A DNA stretch of 64,000 nucleotides from Methylobacterium durans (GTDB lineage: Bacteria > Pseudomonadota > Alphaproteobacteria > Rhizobiales > Beijerinckiaceae), in contig NZ_CP029550.1 of NCBI RefSeq assembly GCF_003173715.1, positions 3,688,501 through 3,752,500 of the forward strand, given 5' to 3'. How positions within the stretch are numbered: the stretch's first letter is position 1; each line of letters opens with the position of its first letter. The notes beneath the pieces were generated by a model. It worked only from the letters and a program-made list of their open reading frames with translations, had not been told where the DNA came from and did no database searches. The position numbers were made by a program, and so were the translations under genes. Below are positions 44,430 through 53,381 of the stretch, in pieces.

Positions 44430-45968
44430 ATGCTACCCGTCGCGAGCGCCACCGGAGCGCGCCGTCCATCCGCGTTGGGCCGCCACGCCCGGTCGGCCCT
44501 CGCCGCCATCCTCATCGGCGCCTCCGTCGCCGGCAGCGCGGTGCCGGTGCCCGCCTTCGCGAAGGGCCCCGAATCCCTGGCGGACCTCGCCGAGCGCATC
44601 ACCGACGCCGTCGTCAACATCTCGGCCTCGACCACGGTGGAATCGCGCTCGACGGGCGGGCGCACCATGCCGCAATTGCCGCCCGGCACGCCCTTCGAGG
44701 ACCTGTTCGAGGAGTTCTTCAACCGGCGCGGCAATCGCGGCGGCGAGCAGCGCGGCGACAACGAGACGCCCCGCCAGCAGCGCAAGTCGAATTCCCTCGG
44801 CTCCGGCTTCATCATCGACAGCGCGGGCATCGTCGTCACGAACAACCACGTCATCGGCGACGCCAACGACATCCAGGTGATCCTGTCCGACGGCACCAAG
44901 CTGAAGGCCGAGATCATCGGCAAGGACTCGAAGATCGACCTCGCGGTGCTGCGCGTGAAGCCGACAGCCGACCGGCCCCTGAAGGCGGTCCCCTTCGGCG
45001 ATTCGGAGAAAATGCGGCCCGGCGACTGGGTCGTTGCCATCGGCAACCCGTTCGGCCTCGGCGGCTCGGTCTCGGCCGGCATCGTCTCGGCCCGGGGCCG
45101 CAACATCGAGTCCGGCCCCTACGACAATTACATCCAGACGGATGCGGCCATCAACAAGGGCAATTCGGGCGGTCCGCTGTTCAACATGGACGGCGAGGTG
45201 ATCGGCATCAACACCGCCATCCTGTCGCCGACCGGCGGCTCGGTCGGCATCGGCTTCGCGGTTCCCTCAGGCACCGCCAAGCCCGTGATCGACCAGCTGC
45301 GCGAGTTCGGCGAGGTCCGCCGCGGCTGGCTCGGCGTGCGCATCCAGAACGTCGACGAATCGACCGCCGAGGCGCTCGGCCTCAAGGGCGGCGCCAAGGG
45401 CGCGCTGATTGCGGGCGTCGACGACAAGGGCCCGGCGCGAACCGCGGGCCTCGAGGTCGGCGACGTCATCACCAAGTTCAACGGCAGCGCCGTCAAGGCG
45501 TCGAGCGACCTCCCGCGCATCGTCGCCGCGACGCCGGTCGGCAAGACGGTCGACGTGGTGGTGGTCCGCAAGGGCGAGGAGGTGACGAAGCCCGTCACGC
45601 TCGGCCGCCTGGAGGACGGCGAGAAGCCGCAACTCGCCAACGTGAAGCAGCCGGAGCCCGAGAGCGCCGTGCGCCAGGCCCTCGGCCTCAACCTGTCGGG
45701 CATGACCGACGAGCTGCGCAAGCGCTATAGCATCAAGGATACGGTCAAGGGTGTGGTCGTCACCCGGGTCGATCCCTCCTCCACGGCCGCCGACAAGCGG
45801 ATCCAGGCGGGCGAGGTGATCGTCGAGGTGGGCCAGGAAGCGGTGAGCGCCCCGGCCGACGTGACGAAGCGGGTCGACGCGCTGAAGAAGGAGGGCCGCA
45901 AGTCCGTCCTGCTGCTCGTCGCGAGCGCGGGCGGGGACGTGCGCTTCGTGGCGCTCGGACTCGAGTAA
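44430..45968 (+). CDS. degP: DegP/HtrA-family periplasmic serine protease (Do family)
   Basis: 512 residues from ATG 44430. Signal peptide ends near AFAKG. The triad is His (TNNHVIG, about 140), Asp (KIDLAVL) and Ser (NKGNSGGPLF). Two PDZ domains follow (RGWLGVRIQNVDESTAEALGL; VKGVVVTRVDPSSTAADKRI). Degrades or refolds damaged envelope proteins. It follows hflKC and ends with a strong terminator. Confidence 0.96.
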   Translation: MLPVASATGARRPSALGRHARSALAAILIGASVAGSAVPVPAFAKGPESLADLAERITDAVVNISASTTVESRSTGGRTMPQLPPGTPFEDLFEEFFNRRGNRGGEQRGDNETPRQQRKSNSLGSGFIIDSAGIVVTNNHVIGDANDIQVILSDGTKLKAEIIGKDSKIDLAVLRVKPTADRPLKAVPFGDSEKMRPGDWVVAIGNPFGLGGSVSAGIVSARGRNIESGPYDNYIQTDAAINKGNSGGPLFNMDGEVIGINTAILSPTGGSVGIGFAVPSGTAKPVIDQLREFGEVRRGWLGVRIQNVDESTAEALGLKGGAKGALIAGVDDKGPARTAGLEVGDVITKFNGSAVKASSDLPRIVAATPVGKTVDVVVVRKGEEVTKPVTLGRLEDGEKPQLANVKQPEPESAVRQALGLNLSGMTDELRKRYSIKDTVKGVVVTRVDPSSTAADKRIQAGEVIVEVGQEAVSAPADVTKRVDALKKEGRKSVLLLVASAGGDVRFVALGLE

Positions 45969-45990
45969 GGCTTCTTCCGCAGGATGCCGG

Positions 45991-46034
45991 AGAAAGGCCG
46001 CCCCGAGGCAAGGGGCGGCCTTTCTCGTTTTCGC
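45991..46034 (+). terminator. Rho-independent terminator after degP
   Basis: AGAAAGGCCGCCCC, loop GAGGCAA, then GGGGCGGCCTTTCT gives a 14-bp stem followed by T-rich CGTTTTC. Confidence 0.92.
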
Positions 46035-46084
46035 GGCGGTCGAACGGTGTGTCCCCACGCAGCCATCCGGCACGCATCCTCGGG

Positions 46085-46219
46085 ATGTATAAGGTGGCGG
46101 ACATCAAATCTCAGATTGATGCGCCGGTTGATCCGTCCCTTGCCCTGTTCAAAAACTCGCGGGCCTGTAAATCTGAGGTTGCCAAAACGCCCGAGCCTGC
46201 CGACCTTGTCGAGGTCTGA
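46085..46219 (+). CDS. Possible 44-residue peptide
   Basis: Small frame MYKVADIKSQIDAPVDPSLA ... ending DLVEV, in locally lower-GC DNA just upstream of and in phase with the CHQAANR protein, but separated by two stops. It has one Cys and no clear ribosome site. It could be a genuine short peptide, a remnant, or chance. Confidence 0.25.
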   Translation: MYKVADIKSQIDAPVDPSLALFKNSRACKSEVAKTPEPADLVEV

Positions 46220-46246
46220 GCCACGTCTTGATCGAGTCGTCCCAGC

Positions 46247-47098
46247 ATGCCGGGATCTCCGAGCACCGCCCTCAAAGGGTGGGCGATATCCACGCAGCGC
46301 GTCGGAACGGGGCGACCCGGACGAGTCGACCACACCTACGTCACCAGTGATTGCGGCTATGTCTGGCGGTGCTTCGGGCGCAACCGCGGCGGCGCGCAGG
46401 TCTGCGCCGATATCGGCGATTCACACATCGCGAATTGTCTGGCAACGCCCAGCGAGACGGCCGGCATCATCTACGGCGTGACCGGCGTCTGTCATCAGGC
46501 CGCCAACCGGATCCTCTTCCCGGCCAATTGCGCCAAGATCTCGGGTGCCAGAGGCTACAATGTGTCGCTCGTCGTTTACGGCCCTTATGGAAATCTCCCC
46601 TGGGCTGAATTAACTCTCTGCTATCCGCGCACCTCTACGATACATGGTGCAGGTCCGACGCCTTCTGGCATGAGTTTGGCACGTGCGGACGGCGTCCCCG
46701 CACGAGGAAGCCCGTCTCCACGCTCACCGATGGAGTCCGACGTGTTCGAAACCGAGATGTCTCGGAGAATCCAGGATCTGCGCGATCTGGTTCACGCGCA
46801 TCCCGCTGCCGGCATCGATGGCGACCGCTTCGAGCGCTTGGTGCAGGTGCAGACGTTGTTCTGGTCGAGAAAGGACGCGTTGGCCGTCGAGATGGCGCAG
46901 GGGACGATCGATCCCGACGATTATCTCGAACGCTTCAACGCGGCACTCGCGGAATCGATGGATCGCAGCAGAGCCGCGATCGGCTCCCGAGCCTTCGCGG
47001 AACTGTTCGGGGAGGCGGGCGAGCATCCCGAGGACCTCGTCGACCCCGACATCTTCGAGGAAGTCCACGGGCCACAACACGCCGCGCGGCTGTTCTGA
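46247..47098 (+). CDS. Uncharacterised Cys-rich protein with a CHQAANR motif
   Basis: 283 residues in two parts. Residues about 25-115 hold seven cysteines: DHTYVTSDCGYVWRCFGRNRGG, QVCADIGDSHIANCL, then YGVTGVCHQAANRIL and a PANCAKISGARGYNVSLVVYGPYG strand pair. Residues about 160-283 are acidic and helical (FETEMSRRIQDLRDLVHAHP). No signal peptide. The invariant-looking Cys-His-Gln and a preceding His could be catalytic or metal-binding; I do not recognise a characterised family. Base composition is lower in GC than flanks, suggesting acquisition. Confidence 0.6.
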   Translation: MPGSPSTALKGWAISTQRVGTGRPGRVDHTYVTSDCGYVWRCFGRNRGGAQVCADIGDSHIANCLATPSETAGIIYGVTGVCHQAANRILFPANCAKISGARGYNVSLVVYGPYGNLPWAELTLCYPRTSTIHGAGPTPSGMSLARADGVPARGSPSPRSPMESDVFETEMSRRIQDLRDLVHAHPAAGIDGDRFERLVQVQTLFWSRKDALAVEMAQGTIDPDDYLERFNAALAESMDRSRAAIGSRAFAELFGEAGEHPEDLVDPDIFEEVHGPQHAARLF

Positions 47099-47102
47099 CG
47101 CC

Positions 47103-47999
47103 TCAACCGACGAACTCGCTCGCCGCGTAGCCCTGCAGGTAGAGCAGTGCGGTCAGATCCCCGTGGTCGATGCGCACCTGCGCGGCCGAGGCGACGGCCG
47201 CCTTCGCCCGGAAGGCGACACCGAGCCCGGCCTCCCCCAGCATGTCGAGATCGTTCGCGCCGTCGCCGACCGCCAGAGTCTCCGCGGCGTCGAGGCCGAG
47301 GCGCTCGCGCAGGCCCACGAGGGTCTCGCGCTTCGCCGCCTTGCCGACGATCGGCTCCTCGACGAGCCCGGTCAGGTGGCCCTCTGCCACGCAGAGACGG
47401 TTCGAATGGTGCTCGTCGAAGCCGATCCTCTCCGCGATCGGCCCGGTGAAGAGCGTGAAGCCGCCGGACACGAGGCAGGTCCGCGCGCCGTGCGCCCGCA
47501 TGGTGCGCACCAGCGTTGTGCCGCCCGGCGTGAGGGAGAGCCGGTCCCGGATCAGCGCGTCGATCACCGAGACGGACAGGCCCTTCAGCAGGGCCACCCG
47601 CTCGCGGAGCGCCGGCTCGAAAGCGATCTCGCCCCGCATGGCCCGTTCGGTAATCGCGGAGACGTACGCCTTCAGCCCGACGATGTCGGCGAGCTCGTCG
47701 ATGCATTCCTGCTCGATCATGGTCGAATCCATGTCGGCCAGGAACAGGCGCTTGCGCCTGTGCGGGCCCGCCGGCAGCACGGCGACGTCGATGGGCTCGC
47801 CCCGCAGCGCGCGCCGCAGGCGCCCGGTCAGCACCTCGGCGTCGGCGCCGCCGCCCGGGACTAGGATCTCGGCCGCGACCTCGCCGTGGAGGACGCGCGG
47901 CTGATGGTCCGTGCCGAGGACGGCGCGGGCCTCGGCCAGAACCGCATCCGTGATGGCGGGCCGCGATGCGTTTGCTATCAGGCTGGCGACCAGGGTCAT
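47103..47999 (-). CDS. serB: Phosphoserine phosphatase SerB
   Basis: 298 residues from ATG 47999. HAD motifs: [21 protein letters not shown] (motif I, DMDST), [14 protein letters not shown] (motif II) and [25 protein letters not shown] (motif III/IV). An N-terminal ACT-like region spans about 90 residues. Last step of serine synthesis, also important for C1 assimilation by the serine pathway in methylotrophs (inference). Divergent from miaA, 17 bp apart. Confidence 0.95.
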   Translation of the reverse strand: MTLVASLIANASRPAITDAVLAEARAVLGTDHQPRVLHGEVAAEILVPGGGADAEVLTGRLRRALRGEPIDVAVLPAGPHRRKRLFLADMDSTMIEQECIDELADIVGLKAYVSAITERAMRGEIAFEPALRERVALLKGLSVSVIDALIRDRLSLTPGGTTLVRTMRAHGARTCLVSGGFTLFTGPIAERIGFDEHHSNRLCVAEGHLTGLVEEPIVGKAAKRETLVGLRERLGLDAAETLAVGDGANDLDMLGEAGLGVAFRAKAAVASAAQVRIDHGDLTALLYLQGYAASEFVG

Positions 48000-48016
48000 C
48001 CGGGAGCGTTCCGCTG

Positions 48017-48943
48017 TTGCCGTCGCCAGTGCCGACATCCGCCGATCAGCCGGCGGCCATCCTCATCGCAGGGCCGACCGCCTCGGGCAAGTCGGCGCTC
48101 GCGACGGCCCTGGCGCTTCGTCACGGCGGCGTGGTGGTCAACACGGATTCGATGCAGGTCTACGGCGATCTGCGCATCCTGACCGCGCGGCCGAGCCCCG
48201 AGGAGGAGGAGGCCGCGCCGCACCGGCTCTACGGACATGTCGACGGCGCCGTGAACTACTCGGCCGGGCATTTCGCGCGCGATGCCGCCGCACTCGTCGC
48301 CGCGCTCGGGGGGCGCCTGCCCGTTTTCGTCGGGGGGACGGGCCTGTATTTCCGCGCTCTGGAGGAGGGGCTTTCCGACCTGCCGGACGTGCCCGACGCC
48401 GTGCGCGCAGCGATCCGCGCGCGGGCCGAGGGCCGCCCCAGCGAGGCGCTCCACGCGGACCTCGCTGCGCTCGACCCGGACGGTGCCGCGAGCCTGCGGC
48501 CGAGCGATCGTGCCCGCGTGATGCGCGCCCTGGAGATCCACGCCGCCACCGGGCGGCCCATCGCGGCGTTCCACGGCAGCCGCGTGCCGGGCCCGCTCGC
48601 GGGCCTCCACTTGCGGAAGATCTTCCTCGCCCCTGACCGGGACGCACTTCGCGCGCGCATCGACGCGCGCTTCCGGGCGATGATCGCTTCGGGCGCCCTC
48701 GACGAGGTGGCCCGCCTGCGCGAGCGCGGCCTCGACCCGCTCCTGCCGATCATGCGCGCCCACGGCGTGCCCGGCCTCATCGCCCATCTCGACGGGGCAC
48801 TCGGCCTGGAGGCGGCGATCCTGCGCGGGCAGAACGACACGCGGCGCTACGCCAAGCGGCAATTCACGTGGTTCCGCCACCAGATGGGGGACGGGTGGGC
48901 CTGGACCGACCCGGAGGCGGCCCTCGCCGAGGCGCGGGCGTGA
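48017..48943 (+). CDS. miaA: tRNA dimethylallyltransferase MiaA
   Basis: About 308 residues from a TTG. P-loop [30 protein letters not shown] and the insertion [15 protein letters not shown]...[20 protein letters not shown] are diagnostic. It adds the isopentenyl group to A37 of UNN-reading tRNAs. An upstream start at 47966 would overlap serB and is not supported. Confidence 0.95.
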   Translation: MPSPVPTSADQPAAILIAGPTASGKSALATALALRHGGVVVNTDSMQVYGDLRILTARPSPEEEEAAPHRLYGHVDGAVNYSAGHFARDAAALVAALGGRLPVFVGGTGLYFRALEEGLSDLPDVPDAVRAAIRARAEGRPSEALHADLAALDPDGAASLRPSDRARVMRALEIHAATGRPIAAFHGSRVPGPLAGLHLRKIFLAPDRDALRARIDARFRAMIASGALDEVARLRERGLDPLLPIMRAHGVPGLIAHLDGALGLEAAILRGQNDTRRYAKRQFTWFRHQMGDGWAWTDPEAALAEARA

Positions 48944-48947
48944 GCCC

Positions 48948-49814
48948 TCAGCGCTCCAGCCGCGCGATCAGGCTCGACGTGTCCCAGCGGTTGCCGCCCA
49001 TCCGCTGAACCTCCGCGTAGAACTGGTCGACGAGGGCGGAGACCGGCAGCGAGGCGCCGTTGCGGCGGGCCTCGTCGAGGAGGATGCCGAGATCCTTGCG
49101 CATCCAGTCGACCGCGAAGCCGAAATCGAAGCGGCCCTCGTTCATGGTGCGGCCGCGATTTTCCATCTGCCAGGAGCCGGCTGCGCCTTTCGAGATCACG
49201 TCGAGCACCGCCTCGACGTCGAGGCCGGCGCGCTTGGCGAAGTGCACGCCCTCCGACAAGCCCTGCACGAGACCGGCGATGCAGATCTGGTTGACCATCT
49301 TGGTGAGCTGGCCGGAGCCGGCCGGGCCCATCAGGCGGCAGGCGCGGGCATAGGCTCCGATCGCGTCCTCGACCTTGGCGTAGGCGGCGGCGTCGCCCCC
49401 GCACATCACGGTGAGCACGCCGTTCTCGGCGCCGGCCTGCCCGCCCGAGACCGGCGCGTCGACGAAGCCGATGCCGCGCTCGGCCGCTTCCGCCGCGAGC
49501 TCCCGTGCCACCTCCGCGGAGGCGGTGGTGTGGTCAACGAAGATCGCCCCCCGCTTCATCCCGGCGAAGGCGCCGTCCTCGCCGAGTGTAATGCCCCGCA
49601 GATCCTCGTCGTTGCCGACGCAGGCGAAGACGATCTCGGCGTCGCGCGCCGCCTCGCGGGGCGTGTCCGCCCGGGCGCCCCCGTTCGCCTGCACCCACGC
49701 CTCGGCCTTGGCGGCGGTCCGGTTGTAGACGGTGACCTCGTGGCCCTTCTTCGCGAGGTGGCCGGCCATCGGGCCGCCCATCACGCCGAGACCCAGGAAC
49801 GCCACCTTCGCCAT
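48948..49814 (-). CDS. 3-hydroxyisobutyrate dehydrogenase-family oxidoreductase
   Basis: 288 residues. The Rossmann start VAFLGLGVMGGPMAGHLAKKGHEVTVYNRT, FVDAPVSGGQAGAENGVLTVMCGG and catalytic Lys region LTKMVNQICIAGLVQGLSEG are present. It could be a 3-hydroxyisobutyrate, tartronate-semialdehyde or related beta-hydroxyacid dehydrogenase; not decidable by eye. Convergent with miaA, 5 bp apart. Confidence 0.9.
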   Translation of the reverse strand: MAKVAFLGLGVMGGPMAGHLAKKGHEVTVYNRTAAKAEAWVQANGGARADTPREAARDAEIVFACVGNDEDLRGITLGEDGAFAGMKRGAIFVDHTTASAEVARELAAEAAERGIGFVDAPVSGGQAGAENGVLTVMCGGDAAAYAKVEDAIGAYARACRLMGPAGSGQLTKMVNQICIAGLVQGLSEGVHFAKRAGLDVEAVLDVISKGAAGSWQMENRGRTMNEGRFDFGFAVDWMRKDLGILLDEARRNGASLPVSALVDQFYAEVQRMGGNRWDTSSLIARLER

Positions 49815-50029
49815 CGCTCGTCTCCAACCCTCGCGGCCCGGTGGCCCGGGGCCTGATTAGGTTCGCAGGGCGGCAGCGTCAAACCGGGGCCGGAACATCC
49901 GTTGGCCGGGCAACAGAATCGCGCCCAATGTAGGCAACGCGCTGACCGGACGTATTTTCCTCGGCGGAAATCTGCGCCACAAGGACAGCGGATGGCCGGC
50001 CAGAAGAACCGGCTCTGGAGTGAACGTCC

Positions 50030-52087
50030 ATGGGTGCGATCGCGAAACACGGGCCGTGGGCCCTCATCGGAGCCCTCGGGGCCGCCGCCCTCGCCATCGT
50101 GGCGACGGAGCGCGGCGAATCCGTCAACGCCCTCTGGATCGTGGTCGCCGCGATCTGCGTCTACGTCATCGCCTACCGCTACTACTCGCTCTTCATCGCC
50201 GACAAGGTGATGCGGCTCGACCCCAAGCGCGAGACCCCGGCGGTGCGCCACAACGACGGGCTCGACTACGTCCCCACCAACAAGACCGTGCTGTTCGGCC
50301 ACCATTTCGCGGCCATCGCGGGCGCCGGACCGCTGGTCGGCCCGGTGCTCGCCGCGCAGATGGGCTACCTGCCGGGCCTGCTCTGGATCCTCGCCGGCGT
50401 CGTCTTCGCGGGCGCGGTGCAGGACTTCATCGTGCTGTTCGTCTCGATGCGCCGCGACGGGCGCTCGCTCGGCGAGCTGATCCGGGCCGAGCTCGGGACC
50501 GTGCCGGGCGTGATCGCCCTCGTCGGCACCTTCCTGATCATGATCATCCTGCTCGCCGTGCTGGCGCTGATCGTCGTCAAGGCGCTCGCCGGCAGCCCGT
50601 GGGGCACCTTCACGGTGATGGCGACGATCCCGATCGCGATCCTGATGGGCGTCTACTCGCGCTACATCCGGCCGGGCAAGATCGGCGAGGTCTCGATCCT
50701 CGGCTTCGTGCTGCTGATGCTCGCCATCGTCTACGGCGGCAGCGTCGCCGAGCACCCGACCTGGGGCCCGGCCTTCACCTACACCGGCACCCAGCTCTGC
50801 TGGATGCTGATCGGCTACGGCTTCGTCGCCTCGATCCTGCCGGTCTGGCTGCTGCTCGCTCCGCGCGACTACCTCTCGACCTTCCTTAAGATCGGCACCA
50901 TCGTCGGCCTCGCGCTCGGCATCGCCGTCGTCGCGCCGCACCTGCAGATGCCCGCCATGACGAAGTTCGTGGACGGGACCGGCCCCGTCTGGTCCGGCCA
51001 GCTCTTCCCGTTCCTGTTCATCACCATCGCCTGCGGCGCGGTCTCCGGCTTCCACAGCCTGATCTCGTCCGGCACCACGCCGAAGCTGATCGCCAACGAG
51101 GCGGATGCGCGCATGATCGGCTACGGCGGCATGCTCATGGAGAGCTTCGTCGCCGTGATGGCGCTGGTCTCGGCCTGCGTGATCGATCCGGGCGTCTACT
51201 TCACCATGAACTCGCCGGCCGCCCTCGTCGGCACCTCGCCGGAGAGCGCCGCGGCCGCGGTGACCAAGCTCGGCTTCGCCATCACGCCCGAGGCGATCAC
51301 CGAGGCGGCCAAGGACGTCGGCGAGACGACGATTATCTCCCGCGCCGGCGGCGCCCCGACGCTCGCCGTCGGCATGGCGCACATCATCTCCTCCGCCATC
51401 GGCGGCAAGGCGATGATGGCCTTCTGGTACCACTTCGCGATCCTGTTCGAGGCGCTGTTCATCCTCACCGCCGTCGATGCGGGCACGCGCGCCTGCCGCT
51501 TCATGGTGCAGGATCTCGTCGGCCTCGCGGTGCCGGCGTTCAAGGACACCACCTCGTGGGCCGCCAACATCGCGGCGACCGCGCTCTGCGTCTCGGCCTG
51601 GGGCTACTTCCTCTACCAGGGCGTCACCGACCCGCTCGGCGGCATCAATACCCTGTGGCCGCTCTTCGGCATCTCGAACCAGATGCTGGCCGCGGTGGCG
51701 CTGACGCTCTGCACGGTGGTGATCTTCAAGATGAAGCGCGAGCGCTACGCCTTCGTCACGATCATCCCGACCGTGTGGCTCTGCATCTGCACGCTGACCG
51801 CCGGCTGGCAGAAGATCTTTGACGCCGACCCGCGGATCGGCTTCCTCTCGCACGCGGACCGCTACAGCACCGCGCTCGCCGAGGGGAAGGTGCTGCCGCC
51901 GGCCAAGAACGTCGAGCAGATGAGCCAGATCATCTTCAACGACCGCATCGATGCGGCGCTGGCGGTCATCTTCGTCGGGCTCGTCGTCTCGATCGCCGTG
52001 TTCGGCGTCATCGCCTGCGTCCGCGCCTTCCGGACCGACCGCTGGACGGCGCTCGAGTCGGACGCCCGCGCGGTCCCGGCGGAGTAG
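50030..52087 (+). CDS. cstA: Carbon starvation protein CstA (peptide/pyruvate transporter)
   Basis: 685 residues with about 16-18 membrane segments. The N terminus (IVVAAICVYVIAYRYYSLFIADKVMRLDPKRETPAVRHNDGLDYVPTNKTVLFGHHFAAIAGAGPLVGPVLAAQMGYLPG) and GVLTLVS-like later loops are typical of CstA, which imports peptides or pyruvate in starvation. The YbdD gene follows after 4 bp, the normal partner. Confidence 0.97.
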   Translation: MGAIAKHGPWALIGALGAAALAIVATERGESVNALWIVVAAICVYVIAYRYYSLFIADKVMRLDPKRETPAVRHNDGLDYVPTNKTVLFGHHFAAIAGAGPLVGPVLAAQMGYLPGLLWILAGVVFAGAVQDFIVLFVSMRRDGRSLGELIRAELGTVPGVIALVGTFLIMIILLAVLALIVVKALAGSPWGTFTVMATIPIAILMGVYSRYIRPGKIGEVSILGFVLLMLAIVYGGSVAEHPTWGPAFTYTGTQLCWMLIGYGFVASILPVWLLLAPRDYLSTFLKIGTIVGLALGIAVVAPHLQMPAMTKFVDGTGPVWSGQLFPFLFITIACGAVSGFHSLISSGTTPKLIANEADARMIGYGGMLMESFVAVMALVSACVIDPGVYFTMNSPAALVGTSPESAAAAVTKLGFAITPEAITEAAKDVGETTIISRAGGAPTLAVGMAHIISSAIGGKAMMAFWYHFAILFEALFILTAVDAGTRACRFMVQDLVGLAVPAFKDTTSWAANIAATALCVSAWGYFLYQGVTDPLGGINTLWPLFGISNQMLAAVALTLCTVVIFKMKRERYAFVTIIPTVWLCICTLTAGWQKIFDADPRIGFLSHADRYSTALAEGKVLPPAKNVEQMSQIIFNDRIDAALAVIFVGLVVSIAVFGVIACVRAFRTDRWTALESDARAVPAE

Positions 52088-52091
52088 GGCC

Positions 52092-52316
52092 ATGGCAATG
52101 TCGTCGCAGAACCTGCGCGAGCGCTGGCAGACGCTGACGAAATGCGTCTGCGACGGCGCGCGGCTGATGGTCGGGCAGGGCGACTACGAGGCCTATGCCA
52201 GCCACATCCGCAAGACGCATCCCGATCAGGCGCCGATGACGGAGCTGGAGTTCTTCCGCAACCGGGAGAACGCCCGCTTCGGCGTCGGCAACCGCAACGG
52301 CTTCCGCTGCTGCTGA
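52092..52316 (+). CDS. YbdD/YjiX family protein
   Basis: 74 residues: LRERWQTLTKCVCDGARLMVGQGDYEAYASHIRKTHPDQAPMTELEFFRNRENARFGVGNRNGFRCC. This tiny family always accompanies CstA or BtsT transporters, and the C-terminal Cys pair is conserved. Starts 4 bp after cstA, so co-expressed. Confidence 0.92.
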   Translation: MAMSSQNLRERWQTLTKCVCDGARLMVGQGDYEAYASHIRKTHPDQAPMTELEFFRNRENARFGVGNRNGFRCC

Positions 52317-52396
52317 GGAGGGCACGAAGCGCCGGCTCGCACGTTCTCGCTGGGTCGCGGCCCTTCGCAGAGGGCCGCCCCAGTCGAGGAGCCACC

Positions 52397-52594
52397 ATGG
52401 CCGAGGACAGCGCCGCCCCGCCCGAGCCGAGGATCGTCAACGTCTCCGAGCCCTGGGAGCGCGCCTACTGGGCCCGCCGCTTCATGGTGCCGGTGGAGAA
52501 GGTGCAGGCCGCGGTCGAGGCGGTCGGCGACGATCCCGCCCGCGTCGCCGCCCATCTCGGCCGCGACTGGCCGGGCCACGAGGCGATCGTCTGA
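52397..52594 (+). CDS. DUF3606-like small protein
   Basis: 65 residues: NVSEPWERAYWARRFMVPVEKVQAAVEAVGDDPARVAAHLGRD. The WERAYWARRFGV-type helix followed by AV..VG.....V..HL matches DUF3606. Function unknown. An ATG with gaggagccacc upstream supports translation. It follows the cstA pair by 80 bp. Confidence 0.75.
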   Translation: MAEDSAAPPEPRIVNVSEPWERAYWARRFMVPVEKVQAAVEAVGDDPARVAAHLGRDWPGHEAIV

Positions 52595-52674
52595 GGATCG
52601 GACCCGGTATGTTGCCCCGAAGCCCTTGACTGGACGAGGGGATTTCGAGCCTCCTCCAGGTCCAGGAGGCACGC

Positions 52675-53136
52675 ATGAGCATCTTTCAGGACGCGATCCT
52701 TCGCTTCGGCCGGACCATCATGTCCTACGCGGGCGACGCCGTGTTTCTCGACGCCGCCGTCTCGGCCGCCGCGAACGTGACGCTGGCCGATGGCGAGATC
52801 GACGAGGAGGAGATCGAATCGGCGATCACCGGCATGCGCGCGAACCCGATCCTGGAAAAGTCCTACGACACGCTGCGCATCGAGCAGGCGCTCTACGAGG
52901 CCATCGCCCGCTCCAAGACCCGGGCCGGCCGCGTCGAGAACATCCGCCTAGTCGAGGCCATCGCGGATCGTCCGGTGGACCAGCGCGAGGACGTGTTCCT
53001 GATCGCGGCGGACGTGGCCGATTTCGGCGGCATCAGCGAGGTCGAGCACCGGGCGCTCGAGGAGATCGCCCGCGCGCTGGTGGTGGACAAGGACAGGCTC
53101 CTGGGAACCGGAAACGCGCGGGCGCCGGGGCGCTGA
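52675..53136 (+). CDS. TerB-like tellurite-resistance-family protein
   Basis: 153 residues: AGDAVFLDAAVSAAANVTLADGEIDEEEIESAITGMRAN, then DVFLIAADVADFGGISEVEHRALEEIARALVVD. Paired acidic motifs (ADGEIDEEE; FGGISEVE) match TerB, a metal-binding helical domain of stress responses. No other ter genes are nearby, so metal/tellurite resistance is not implied. Confidence 0.85.
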   Translation: MSIFQDAILRFGRTIMSYAGDAVFLDAAVSAAANVTLADGEIDEEEIESAITGMRANPILEKSYDTLRIEQALYEAIARSKTRAGRVENIRLVEAIADRPVDQREDVFLIAADVADFGGISEVEHRALEEIARALVVDKDRLLGTGNARAPGR

Positions 53137-53222
53137 TCCCGCCGCCTGCGGCGATGCGCCCGCGCACGAAGATGTCGTCGGACACAATCCGGAAACGTTG
53201 ATCGAGCCCTGTGGCCGACGCG

Positions 53223-53330
53223 GCGCTCCCTCTCTCGTCCGGGGAAGGGCTCGGGTGAGGGCGGCGACCTCTCCGGACGTCGCACACCGCTGACCCGGTC
53301 CGCATTCCGCGCACTCGACCCCTCCCAGGG
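53223..53330. repeat. Intergenic palindromic repeat, copy C (diverged)
   Basis: Minus strand GGGAGGGGTCGAG, GACCGGGTCAGCG, GGAGAGGTCGCCG, CTCACCCGAG and CCTTCCCCGGACGAGAGAGGG echo copies A, B and D, with mismatches. It lies between two genes in the same direction. Confidence 0.5.
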
Positions 53331-53381
53331 TGGACGAAGCGCGCGGCGGCGAACGCACGATCGACCCGAGCCGACGACCAT

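Noticed and set aside
49781..52093. A 770-residue frame opposite cstA
   Set aside because: Antisense shadow of cstA with low-complexity charged composition typical of such frames in GC-rich DNA.
52675..53136. Tellurite resistance locus
   Set aside because: Only a TerB-like domain; none of terACDEF is present.
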